A stretch of DNA of 7,093 nt from Spirochaetia bacterium (GTDB lineage: Bacteria > Spirochaetota > Leptospiria > Leptospirales > Leptonemataceae), in the NCBI GenBank assembly GCA_029880625.1, contig JAOUOA010000132.1, positions 1-7,093 of the forward strand, read 5' to 3'. Every line of letters begins with the position of its first letter. Position 1 is the stretch's first letter. Positions 1 through 5,925 of the stretch are shown here, one piece after another. The translations under genes were made by a program, and so were the position numbers. The notes beneath the pieces are model-generated. The model was not told the DNA's origin. It made no database searches and was given only the letters and a program-made list of their open reading frames with translations.

Positions 1-182
1 AAAAATCCGTATCAATAAAATTAAACAGCCATTCTGAGATTTTTCTGGATGATTCCTCGCAATTAAAATTTGAGGATATTTTAAATCCTGAAATTCAGTC
101 CAGGTTCAGAAAAAATACAGAGGGAAGACAGGATGGGGATATACGGATTCTGCTCTCTGGCTCCGCATTCAGCTGGAAATAG
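1..182 (+). pseudogene. 5' part of 7TMR-DISM sensor kinase gene, out of frame with the rest; continues off left edge
   Basis: Frame 3 is open from the left edge to TAG at 180-182. Up to about 134 it encodes a stretch that looks like the first half of a 7TMR-DISM extracellular domain (DISMED2): SEIFLDDSSQLKFEDILNPE, then IQSRFRKNTEGRQD. This is the usual 'acidic turn, xxFEDVLxPE, xxFRxN' run-up to the GYTDSAxWxR motif. That motif is present immediately downstream, but in frame 2 (GYTDSALWLRIQLE at about 137-178). Past about 135, frame 3 reads GDIRILLSGSAF and no longer resembles the family. I therefore read this as the same gene as the kinase at 200-2314, split by a -1 frame change. The true start codon is outside the window. 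Whether this is a real mutation, a base-calling error or programmed frameshifting cannot be settled here. Confidence 0.72.
110..138 (+). other. Frame-change interval with A6 slippery heptamer and G4 run
   Basis: The frame 3 to frame 2 switch needed to rebuild the sensor domain must lie between the frame 2 stop at 89-91 and the frame 3 stop at 180-182. Protein resemblance narrows it to about 110-138. The A6 run at 110-115 followed by T reads A-AAA-AAT in the phase of frame 3, which is the X-XXY-YYZ form of a -1 slippery heptamer. A -1 slip there leads straight into frame 2 (KKYRGKTGWGYTDSA). The G4 run at 135-138 is a second candidate, because one extra G would give RQDGGYTDSA. No convincing stimulatory hairpin is seen just downstream. 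A simple one-base loss is the more economical explanation. Confidence 0.6.
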
Positions 183-199
183 AAAAAGACCAGGAATAC

Positions 200-2314
200 A
201 TGCTGGATCTGGATTACCCACTTCTTGATTCTATTGAATTTTACATTCGTCAACCTGATGGATGGAAAAAAATTTTAACGGGAGATCGTCGTTCTTTTGC
301 ATCAAGACAGTCTTTTCATGACAGCTTTGCTGTTCCTTTGAAAGGTACTTCTGTTCACAGCCTGATCTATATTCGGATTCAGACAGAATCAAGCTTATTT
401 GTTCCTCTTTATTTATATGACCGAGATTCGTTTGAAAATCATAAGGAAGGACTGAATCTCTTTCACGGAATTTATTACGGGATTGCATTTTCTCTTTTTC
501 TTTATAATCTTTTTATATTTTTGTCTATGCGCAATGAAAGCTATCTGTACTACATTTTATGGATTTTTTCATTTGCATCCCTTCAGGCCTTCTGGAACGG
601 GCATATCTTCAGATATCTTTTACCTGAAAGCGGAGAAATGATGCATCCAGCAGGATCTCTGCTCATGTTCGTCTCTTTGTCATTTTCCGTTCTTTTTAGT
701 ATGCATTTTTTAAATTTTAAAAAATATCTTCCAGGGTTTTATAAACCGGTAATCTTTTTTGCCGGGATTCTTTTTTTCTATGCCGCCGTCAGTATTGTGA
801 TTCCTTACAGGTTTAATGTGATCTTTGCAAATGTAATTTCTATGTCTGGAATTATTTTAATTATGTTTGCGGCAGGTTATGTATATCTGAAGGGATTGAA
901 GGCGGCAAGATATTTTATATTGGCCTGGCTGCTGATGTTTGGCGCAGTCATTTTTATTAATTTTCAAAGTGGGGTTTCTGTATTTTCCGATTCCGTTATG
1001 CTCTACGGATACCAGACAGCTTCTGCGGTTGAGATGCTGTTTCTTTCGTTTGCACTTTCTGATAATTTTAAGGATCTCCAGTTTAAAATTACTAAAATAC
1101 AGGAAGATCTGATCGAAAATCAAAAATTGACAGTGGAAATTATTGAAGCCTCAAAGGAACGACTGGAAAGGCAAATCGCTGTTCGCACGAAGGATCTGGA
1201 GGATGCGAAAGATGAGGCTGAAAAGGCAACGGAACTAAAAGATAAATTTATTTCTCTTGTTTCCCATGATTTAAAATCGCCGCTTCTGGGCATCCTTTCT
1301 CTGATGGATATCTTTGAAGAAGATCCTGAAAACAAACGAATTGATGCCGCAACAAAAAAAAGACTGACGGAGCAGCTTAAAAGTTCCACCCGCACTCTTC
1401 TGGATATGATCGATCAGTTATTAAATATTGGAAGATTGAAAACCGGTAAAATTAAAATCACACCGGAGTATTTTGATCTACAGGAAGCAGCGGATGAAGC
1501 AATTTTGCTTCTATCTGGAATTGCGGCTGAAAAAAATATCAACATGCTCAATCATGTTCCTGCCGGCGTAATGTTTTTTGGAGACCGTATGCTGATTAAA
1601 GAAGCCGTACAGAATCTTCTGTCCAATGCTGTGAAATTTACTAATCCTGAAGGATTCATTGAAATTTATATCCCTGAAAATGAGATGAATTGTTTTGCCG
1701 TTCGTGACAATGGTGTGGGCATGGATCCTAAAATGATTGAAAAGATCATCAGCCAACGGTCAATCACGTCAGTGGGTACAGCCAGCGAAAGGGGTTCGGG
1801 ACTGGGACTGATTTTCTGTATGGATATCATGGACGATCATTCCGGTTCCATCAAAATTCAATCTCTGCAGGGTGAAGGATCTATTTTTACAATCTATCTT
1901 CCAAAGCCTGAAAATGCTGTATTAATCGTCGATGACAATGATGCTGTGCGAAAGAGCGTTCGCAGTTTTTTTGCAGAAAAGGACTGCTATATTCTGGAGG
2001 CACATGACGGGATTCATGCTCTTGAAATTATCCAGAATCTTAAGCCGGTTCTCGTGGTTACTGATATTCACATGCCGGAGCTGGGAGGTTTTGATTTGCT
2101 TAAAGAAATCCGAAACATACCTGCTACAGCTGATTTGCCTGTTATTGTAATGTCTTCGGGACCTTCATCTGAGCAGCAGGGCAGCGGAGGACTGGGAGAG
2201 GTACTTGAAGAACTGGGTGCTGACGGATTTTTTCTAAAACCCCTGGATAAAGAACTTTTTCTTAAAAAAGTTGATACGCTAGTTCATCTGAAAAAGAAAC
2301 ATGAAGAATCTTAA
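200..2314 (+). CDS. Hybrid histidine kinase: 7TMR-DISM sensor, HisKA, HATPase, C-terminal receiver (N-terminally incomplete as read)
   Basis: Membrane sensor kinase that should autophosphorylate and relay phosphate to its own receiver. Numbering is from the ATG at 200 (704 residues). Residues 1-75 are the second half of the DISMED2 extracellular domain. Seven hydrophobic segments follow at about 86-108, 115-131, 150-170, 183-201, 206-229, 237-255 and 268-286, which is the 7TMR-DISM pattern. A coiled-coil linker at 300-345 leads to HisKA with SHDLKSP (phospho-His 356). The ATPase shows the N box (N472, N476), the G1 box DNGVGMD (D503) and the G2 box GSGLGL (532-537). A linker of only a few residues joins the receiver: D578/D579, phospho-Asp 622 in TDIHMP, S652 and K680. 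A Gly-rich stretch at 655-666 makes the S652-K680 loop longer than usual. The ATG at 200 lies inside the sensor domain and lacks a good Shine-Dalgarno. Frame 2 is open back to 92 but offers no earlier start, so the real gene probably begins off the left edge. Substrate and ligand are unknown. Confidence 0.88.
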   Translation: MLDLDYPLLDSIEFYIRQPDGWKKILTGDRRSFASRQSFHDSFAVPLKGTSVHSLIYIRIQTESSLFVPLYLYDRDSFENHKEGLNLFHGIYYGIAFSLFLYNLFIFLSMRNESYLYYILWIFSFASLQAFWNGHIFRYLLPESGEMMHPAGSLLMFVSLSFSVLFSMHFLNFKKYLPGFYKPVIFFAGILFFYAAVSIVIPYRFNVIFANVISMSGIILIMFAAGYVYLKGLKAARYFILAWLLMFGAVIFINFQSGVSVFSDSVMLYGYQTASAVEMLFLSFALSDNFKDLQFKITKIQEDLIENQKLTVEIIEASKERLERQIAVRTKDLEDAKDEAEKATELKDKFISLVSHDLKSPLLGILSLMDIFEEDPENKRIDAATKKRLTEQLKSSTRTLLDMIDQLLNIGRLKTGKIKITPEYFDLQEAADEAILLLSGIAAEKNINMLNHVPAGVMFFGDRMLIKEAVQNLLSNAVKFTNPEGFIEIYIPENEMNCFAVRDNGVGMDPKMIEKIISQRSITSVGTASERGSGLGLIFCMDIMDDHSGSIKIQSLQGEGSIFTIYLPKPENAVLIVDDNDAVRKSVRSFFAEKDCYILEAHDGIHALEIIQNLKPVLVVTDIHMPELGGFDLLKEIRNIPATADLPVIVMSSGPSSEQQGSGGLGEVLEELGADGFFLKPLDKELFLKKVDTLVHLKKKHEES

Positions 2315-2970
2315 GTCGCTTTTTCTCCTTCCCTGATCACCCCCCATGTAATGGCAAGTCTGGTAAGATCTGCAATGCTCCTTTTCCCGAGCTTTTCTGT
2401 AATTCCGCTTCGGTGGAACTCTACCGTTTTTACAGAAATATTCATTTTTTCAGCGATTTGTTTGTAAGAGAGTCCCAGGGCAAGCCATCTCAGTAATTCA
2501 AGTTCTTTTTCTGTTAAATTGAAAGGATTGGATGAAATTTTTGATCTTCCAGTATCGAGGTCGTTATTTTCCGGGTATATATATTTTTTTTCGTTGATAA
2601 TCTTCCTGATTGCTTCGACTACTTTATCTTTTACCTGTGACTTTAGGAGATAGCCGTTAATTTCAAGATCTTTTGATTCCTTGAGCAGCTGGGAATCTTC
2701 CATCTGAGTGAGAAGAATGGATTTAATTTCCGGACGTTTTTTCCTGATTAGCTGAACGGCTTCCAGTCCTGTCATATCAGGCATGAGGTGATCGGTGATG
2801 ATGATATCACAATATGTTGATGTGGCAAGGTTTACAAGCTCCTGACCTCCTGTAGCTTCTCCTGCAAGTTCAATGTCATCCGTTGCGGAAAAAAGGAATG
2901 CAAGTCCAACTCGGAAAATTTCATGGTCATCAGCCAGAATTACTTTGATTTTTTTTTTCAAAAGATTCAT
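2311..2970 (-). CDS. NarL/FixJ-family response regulator (receiver plus LuxR-type HTH)
   Basis: DNA-binding response regulator of 219 residues, the normal length for the NarL/FixJ family. The receiver domain at about 7-125 has the acidic pair D14/D15 (ADDHEIFR), phospho-acceptor D60 (TDHLMPDMTG), T88 and K110 (YLLKS). A linker at 126-148 leads to a LuxR-type helix-turn-helix at 150-212. Its hallmark residues are visible: LTEKELELL, GLSYKQIAEKM, and the recognition helix ISVKTVEFHRSGITEKLG. It should bind DNA as a dimer when phosphorylated. The ATG at 2968-2970 has no clear Shine-Dalgarno. The gene converges on the hybrid kinase, sharing the TTAA at 2311-2314, and diverges from the second kinase, so either could be its partner. 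Both neighbours carry HisKA-type dimerisation domains, whereas NarL-type regulators usually pair with HisKA_3 kinases. The partner is therefore uncertain. Codons 4-8 contain an A10 run. Confidence 0.93.
   Translation of the reverse strand: MNLLKKKIKVILADDHEIFRVGLAFLFSATDDIELAGEATGGQELVNLATSTYCDIIITDHLMPDMTGLEAVQLIRKKRPEIKSILLTQMEDSQLLKESKDLEINGYLLKSQVKDKVVEAIRKIINEKKYIYPENNDLDTGRSKISSNPFNLTEKELELLRWLALGLSYKQIAEKMNISVKTVEFHRSGITEKLGKRSIADLTRLAITWGVIREGEKAT
2949..2958 (-). repeat. A10 homopolymer within codons 4-8 of the response regulator
   Basis: Ten consecutive T on the plus strand read as A10 on the coding strand: the end of codon 4 (TTG) is followed by AAA AAA AAA and the A of ATC, giving Lys5-Lys6-Lys7-Ile8. 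The run sits just after the start codon, where a one-base length change in DNA, or polymerase slippage on the message, would abolish almost the whole protein. Runs of this length are known slippage sites in AT-rich genomes. Actual variation here is not shown. Confidence 0.9.
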
Positions 2971-3263
2971 GATTCAGTAAGTAAAGACCAATAGACAAAA
3001 TTATTTAAGTATTTTAAATAATCCAGTAAAAAATATTTGTTTTTACCGGATTATTTATCCTCTAATACACAAGAATCTGGCCCTATTGGTTTCTGAATTT
3101 TCTTTCCTGAATTTACACCATCTCTGTATTTCAGAAAAATTTGAAGAATAATGGTATTGAATTTAAATCAATTTTCGTTTGAAATCATTGACACCGGAAA
3201 AAATAGATTGTGCCAATGGGGATTACAATCACATTATAAAATATGAGTTGATTGAAGTTTTTC
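2971..3263. other. Divergent intergenic region between response regulator and second kinase
   Basis: This stretch of about 290 bp should hold the promoters of both divergent genes. It contains the long inverted repeat at 3015-3057. A perfect TTGACA is present at 3188-3193 on the plus strand, but no acceptable -10 follows at 15-19 bp, so I do not call a promoter. TATAAA at 3235-3240 lies close to the kinase start but lacks a -35 at proper spacing. No reading frame here looks coding. Confidence 0.6.
3015..3057. repeat. 18-bp-arm inverted repeat (hairpin or dyad operator) between divergent genes
   Basis: The left arm at 3015-3032 (TAAATAATCCAGTAAAAA) and the right arm at 3040-3057 are inverted copies with one mismatch (A3025 against C3047), around a 7-base centre. 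Read as RNA from the minus strand, the mismatch becomes a U-G wobble, so all 18 pairs form. In that orientation it would lie in the 5' leader of the response regulator, 45-87 bases before its start codon. It could be a dyad operator, an RNA leader structure, or the terminator of an unseen transcript. No U-tract follows on either strand and no gene ends here, which argues against a plain terminator. Confidence 0.75.
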
Positions 3264-4727
3264 ATGAAAATTAAGCGAATTATTCTATTGGTATCTTTTC
3301 TGGCCGGAACCATTCTTTTTATGGTCTGGCACAGTTATCAACTCTTTAAGGATGATAAATTAAATCAACATCTTCAATATGCGAGAATGTATACTCGGAT
3401 TGTCCTCTCCTTCAGAAAAGTATATACTGATGAAACAATTCGCCTTACCGGGAAACATAATCTTCATGATTTCAGCGCTGTCAAGGATGAGAATTTAATT
3501 CCGCTCCCTATAACGATTACAAAAAATATAATGATTCTTTTATCTGAAAATCATAAAGGAAGCGCTGAAATCATCAGTCCTTATGATTTTTCAGGAGAAG
3601 ATAAAAAAATATATTTTTTCAAGGATCGTTTTTCAAAAGAAGCGTGGGAATATTTCTCAAAGAATCAAGGAGATGAATATTATGAAATTGAAAGTGGAGA
3701 TGATGGCGATTTATTCAGATATGCATCGCCGGATAGAATGTCGGGAAGCTGCATTCAATGTCACAATCAACTGGCAGCAGGCAGGACACAATGGAATGAA
3801 AGCGATCTTGCTGGATTGATTGAATACCGGATTCCGCTTTATGGAAAAGCTTCAGGCGAAAATTCTGAAATATTTCTTACATTAATATTTTATATGATGT
3901 TAGCTTTTACCAGCCTTTTGATCATATTGTTTTTTATGAGCCGTGAATATTTCAGAACAAAAGATCTTGAACATATTGTACAAACCAGAACCGAAGAGCT
4001 TGTTTTAGCAAAGGAAGAAGCGGAAAAAGCAAATCATGCAAAAAGTGAATTTTTATCACGAATGAGTCATGAATTAAGAACTCCATTAAATGCAATTCTG
4101 GGTTTTTCTCAGATTATGATTACAGAAAGCCCTTCAAGTGAAATCAATGAATATTCACGGCAAATTTTGAGTTCAGGAAAGCATCTTCTTGAACTGATCA
4201 ATGAAATTCTTGAACTTTCAAAAATAGAAATTGGGAAAGTTGATTTAGAAATGGTACCTGTTGTGGTTGAAGATACAATTGAAAACTGCATAAATATGAT
4301 CTTCCCATTTGCAGATACACATGGAATTCATTTAATCAATCAAACAGATCCCCGTGAAAAAAATATTGCATTAGCGGATAAAAAAAGGCTGAGACAGATC
4401 CTTCTGAATTTAATTTCCAATGCCATTAAATATTCAAAGGAAAAAGGAACGGTAACGATACAATCTGAAAAATTAGAAAATGGAAAGATCAGGATTTCTA
4501 TAGCCGATAGCGGTTCAGGCCTCGATGAAGAAATGAAACATAAAATTTTTCAGCCGTTTGAAAGAGGAAAGGCCAGCAATTCCAGTATACAGGGTACTGG
4601 CATCGGATTGACCATCAGCAGGGAGTTGATTCATAAAATGGGCGGTTCCATTGGCTTTGAAAGTCAGGAAAATATTGGTTCTGTTTTCTGGATTGAATTA
4701 AATTCTGATTCTGTAAATGCCTCATAA
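3264..4727 (+). CDS. Membrane histidine kinase with periplasmic heme-c (DUF3365/Tll0287-like) sensor domain
   Basis: Sensor kinase, numbered from the ATG at 3264 (487 residues). A TTG at 3252 would add four residues; I prefer ATG, with a weak GAAG at 3254-3257 as ribosome site. An N-terminal membrane segment at about 6-23 precedes a periplasmic domain at 24-200. That domain carries SCIQCH, a CxxCH heme-c attachment motif (C163, C166, H167), placed before a second membrane segment at 203-225. This layout, with the preceding FRYASPDRMSGSC, fits the DUF3365/Tll0287-like family, which senses through covalently bound heme. A coiled coil at 232-260 leads to HisKA with MSHELRTPLNAILGFS (phospho-His 269). 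The ATPase shows the N box (N382, N386), DSGSGLD (D415) and GTGIGL (444-449). No receiver is attached, so it must act on a separate regulator. The divergent NarL-type gene is the nearest candidate. The ligand (redox state, oxygen, NO or other) is inferred only by family. Confidence 0.9.
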   Translation: MKIKRIILLVSFLAGTILFMVWHSYQLFKDDKLNQHLQYARMYTRIVLSFRKVYTDETIRLTGKHNLHDFSAVKDENLIPLPITITKNIMILLSENHKGSAEIISPYDFSGEDKKIYFFKDRFSKEAWEYFSKNQGDEYYEIESGDDGDLFRYASPDRMSGSCIQCHNQLAAGRTQWNESDLAGLIEYRIPLYGKASGENSEIFLTLIFYMMLAFTSLLIILFFMSREYFRTKDLEHIVQTRTEELVLAKEEAEKANHAKSEFLSRMSHELRTPLNAILGFSQIMITESPSSEINEYSRQILSSGKHLLELINEILELSKIEIGKVDLEMVPVVVEDTIENCINMIFPFADTHGIHLINQTDPREKNIALADKKRLRQILLNLISNAIKYSKEKGTVTIQSEKLENGKIRISIADSGSGLDEEMKHKIFQPFERGKASNSSIQGTGIGLTISRELIHKMGGSIGFESQENIGSVFWIELNSDSVNAS

Positions 4728-5026
4728 TGTCCCAACGATAATTTGGTATCTGAAATTTTTATAAACCGGGGTATACCCCGGGTGACAGGATCAATCTTTC
4801 AGTCTATGATAGTATCAGAAATTATACAGGAGGTCAATTATTACTGATCGTGGGGATATCCGGATGATGATGGATGCTGAGAGTGGATAAAAATCATGCA
4901 ACATTTTAATAAAAAAGGAATTTTTTTAGTCTTATAAAACAAATTAAAGAAAACGAAAGAATATTAGAAATTAACAAATAAAAAAATATTAAATTTAATT
5001 GTAAATGAATCAAGGACCTTAAAAAA
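4728..5026. other. Non-coding stretch between kinase and lipoprotein genes
   Basis: This stretch of about 300 bp has no convincing gene. It holds the GC-rich palindrome at 4766-4781 and an orphan AGGAGG at 4828-4833, which is not followed by an ATG, GTG or TTG at normal spacing. From about 4890 to the lipoprotein start the plus strand is strongly A-rich, as is common upstream of promoters. I see no clear -35/-10 pair. AAGGA at 5012-5016 is the Shine-Dalgarno of the gene starting at 5027. No U-tract terminator follows the kinase. Confidence 0.6.
4766..4781. repeat. Perfect 16-bp GC-rich palindrome CCGGGGTATACCCCGG
   Basis: A perfect palindrome 38 bases after the kinase stop codon. As RNA it makes a six-pair all-GC stem with a UAUA loop, unusually stable for such AT-rich surroundings. 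On the plus strand it is followed by GTGACAGG, so it is not a normal intrinsic terminator. On the minus strand it is followed by TTTATAAAAATTT, a partly U-rich tail, but no minus-strand gene is seen upstream. It could be an mRNA 3' end-protecting hairpin or a binding site for a dimeric regulator. Confidence 0.8.
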
Positions 5027-5437
5027 ATGAAAACTTTAATTTTATTTAAAACCCTGATAAAACCGACAGTGAAGACTTTGCTTTTATTATTGATAACGGC
5101 ATTGTTTCTTTTTTCCTGCAGGCATGCATCGGTGGCATTTCAGCCTCTTGAACCTGTATCCTGCAGTCAGGGATTCCTTAAAAAAAATGTTTGTGAGCAT
5201 GAAAAGGAAAAACTCCAGGAAAGAATAAAAAGTAAAGAAGGAGAAAAGCATACCTTTGTCCATAATTTTTATCTATTCGGTTTTTTGCCCAGATCTGTGG
5301 ATCTAGATGTTACAAATCTTTGCAAAGAACATGGTATATGGGAAATTCATCAGTATTCCACGCCGTTACAGGGGCTTTACAGTGAACTCAGTCTCGGATT
5401 TTTTGTTCCCCGGACCACTGATGTTCAATGTTATTGA
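5027..5437 (+). CDS. Bor/Iss-like lipoprotein (first of a tandem pair)
   Basis: Predicted lipoprotein of 136 residues. A basic N-terminus and hydrophobic stretch (residues 17-30) end in LFSC, a lipobox with lipidated Cys31. The C-terminal half resembles the lambda Bor family: HTFVHNFYLFGFLPRSVDL (about 75-93), then NLC (Cys99), an amphipathic stretch, LSLGFFVPRTTDVQC and Cys135. Spacing between the last two cysteines is 36 residues, close to what I recall for E. coli Bor. It is longer than Bor (about 97 residues) because of a Lys/Glu-rich insert at about 52-74 containing Cys56. Start: the ATG follows AAGGA at 5012-5016 with a 10-base gap. Its stop overlaps the ribosome site of the next gene, so the pair is co-expressed. 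In phages and E. coli, Bor proteins are surface-exposed and linked to serum resistance; that role is not established for this distant relative. Confidence 0.8.
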   Translation: MKTLILFKTLIKPTVKTLLLLLITALFLFSCRHASVAFQPLEPVSCSQGFLKKNVCEHEKEKLQERIKSKEGEKHTFVHNFYLFGFLPRSVDLDVTNLCKEHGIWEIHQYSTPLQGLYSELSLGFFVPRTTDVQCY

Positions 5438-5441
5438 GGAG
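5436..5441 (+). promoter_or_regulatory. Shine-Dalgarno overlapping the upstream stop codon (translational coupling)
   Basis: GAGGAG overlaps the TGA stop (5435-5437) of the first lipoprotein gene and lies 8 bases before the ATG at 5450. That spacing selects ATG 5450 over the in-frame TTG at 5444, which would be only 2 bases away. The overlap suggests that ribosomes finishing the first gene start the second. Confidence 0.8.
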
Positions 5442-5449
5442 TTTTGGCA

Positions 5450-5794
5450 ATGAAAGATATATATAAAATGTTAGTCATTGTAAGAATGGTCATTTTAACC
5501 GGCGCTATTTCTCTGATTTTGTCCGGATGTTATATAACCAATATAAATCTGGTGAATCCGCCAGAGCAAAAAAATATTGAAAAAAATCCGGGTGGTGTTG
5601 TTCTTAATCAAAGCGAAAAGTTTCCAAGCATGTGGTTTGGAATTAAGGCTTTAAAAAAACCGGTTGAGCCTTCATGCGCTGAAGAACAGAAAGTGGAAAA
5701 AGTTATTTATAAAACAGATTTATTGGATAATGTAATCCATTTTTTAATAGGCGGAATTTATACAAGAAGAACTATAGAAATTTACTGCGGCTGA
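5450..5794 (+). CDS. Small Bor-like lipoprotein (second of the tandem pair)
   Basis: Predicted lipoprotein of 114 residues from ATG 5450. A hydrophobic signal at about 8-24 ends in LSGC, a good lipobox with lipidated Cys27. The mature part has a central MWFGIKALKKPVEPSC (Cys76) and a C-terminal VIHFLIGGIYTRRTIEIYC (Cys113). The tail resembles the end of lambda Bor (hydrophobic stretch, GIYT, a few residues, VYC). The Cys76-Cys113 spacing of 37 is nearly that of the upstream neighbour (36). The pair therefore looks like diverged copies of one ancestral gene, although overall identity is low. It follows the first lipoprotein by 12 bases and shares its message, ending at the terminator at 5888-5925. 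The likely location is the outer membrane; the function is not known. Confidence 0.75.
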   Translation: MKDIYKMLVIVRMVILTGAISLILSGCYITNINLVNPPEQKNIEKNPGGVVLNQSEKFPSMWFGIKALKKPVEPSCAEEQKVEKVIYKTDLLDNVIHFLIGGIYTRRTIEIYCG

Positions 5795-5871
5795 AAGTCA
5801 ATATAATCGTATAAAACTGAATTTAAGACTGAAAAAACTTTGTTTTCCTTCGGGTTCCTGAATCATCTTAA

Positions 5872-5889
5872 TTTCGGTAAATACCGAAA
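5872..5889 (+). repeat. Small perfect hairpin TTTCGGTA-AA-TACCGAAA next to the terminator
   Basis: Eight-base perfect inverted arms around a two-base centre. Its last two bases are also the first two of the terminator stem, so the full forms of the two hairpins compete slightly. It has no U-tract of its own on the plus strand. Read on the minus strand, it lies just past the end of the aminotransferase gene and could help end or protect that transcript. Confidence 0.6.
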
Positions 5890-5925
5890 CTTCCCTTTTA
5901 AGTATTTAAGAGGGGAGTTTTTTTT
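5888..5925 (+). terminator. Rho-independent terminator of the lipoprotein operon
   Basis: The arms at 5888-5901 and 5906-5919 form a 14-pair stem with loop GTAT. Two of the pairs are G-U wobbles in the plus-strand RNA (T5892-G5915 and T5897-G5910). The 8-base T run at 5918-5925 follows. It lies 93 bases after the second lipoprotein stop. In the minus orientation the two wobbles become A-C mismatches and no T run follows, so it works mainly rightward, against the converging aminotransferase gene. Confidence 0.92.

Noticed and set aside
857..1756. Minus-strand open frames of 80-90 codons inside the hybrid kinase
   Set aside because: They lie fully opposite well-conserved kinase motifs, show no family features and have composition typical of antisense shadows.
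3089..3140. Short repeats TTTCTGAATTT, TTTCCTGAATTT and inverted TTCAGAAA in the divergent region
   Set aside because: The copies are 8-12 bases, imperfect and unevenly spaced in AT-rich sequence, which is not enough to call operator sites.
3188..3240. TTGACA at 3188 and TATAAA at 3235 as a promoter for the second kinase
   Set aside because: They are 41 bases apart, and neither has a partner at 15-19 bp spacing. Each could occur by chance in AT-rich DNA.
3252..3263. TTG at 3252 as start of the second kinase
   Set aside because: ATG at 3264 is in frame, has a GAAG at usable spacing and gives a normal basic N-terminus before the membrane segment.
3583..3819. Plus-strand 78-codon frame inside the heme-c kinase
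   Set aside because: It overlaps the CxxCH region of the kinase in another frame and has no recognisable domain.
4828..4890. AGGAGG followed by a 16-codon frame starting with ATT (4840) and containing ATG ATG ATG, ending at TAA 4888-4890
   Set aside because: The best ribosome site in the gap is followed only by ATT at start spacing. The ATG triplet at 4864 is 30 bases away and leaves a peptide of a few residues. It may be a remnant, but there is no support for a gene.
4988..4999. 12-bp palindrome ATTAAATTTAAT before the first lipoprotein gene
   Set aside because: Made only of A and T in a very A/T-rich stretch, so chance occurrence is likely.
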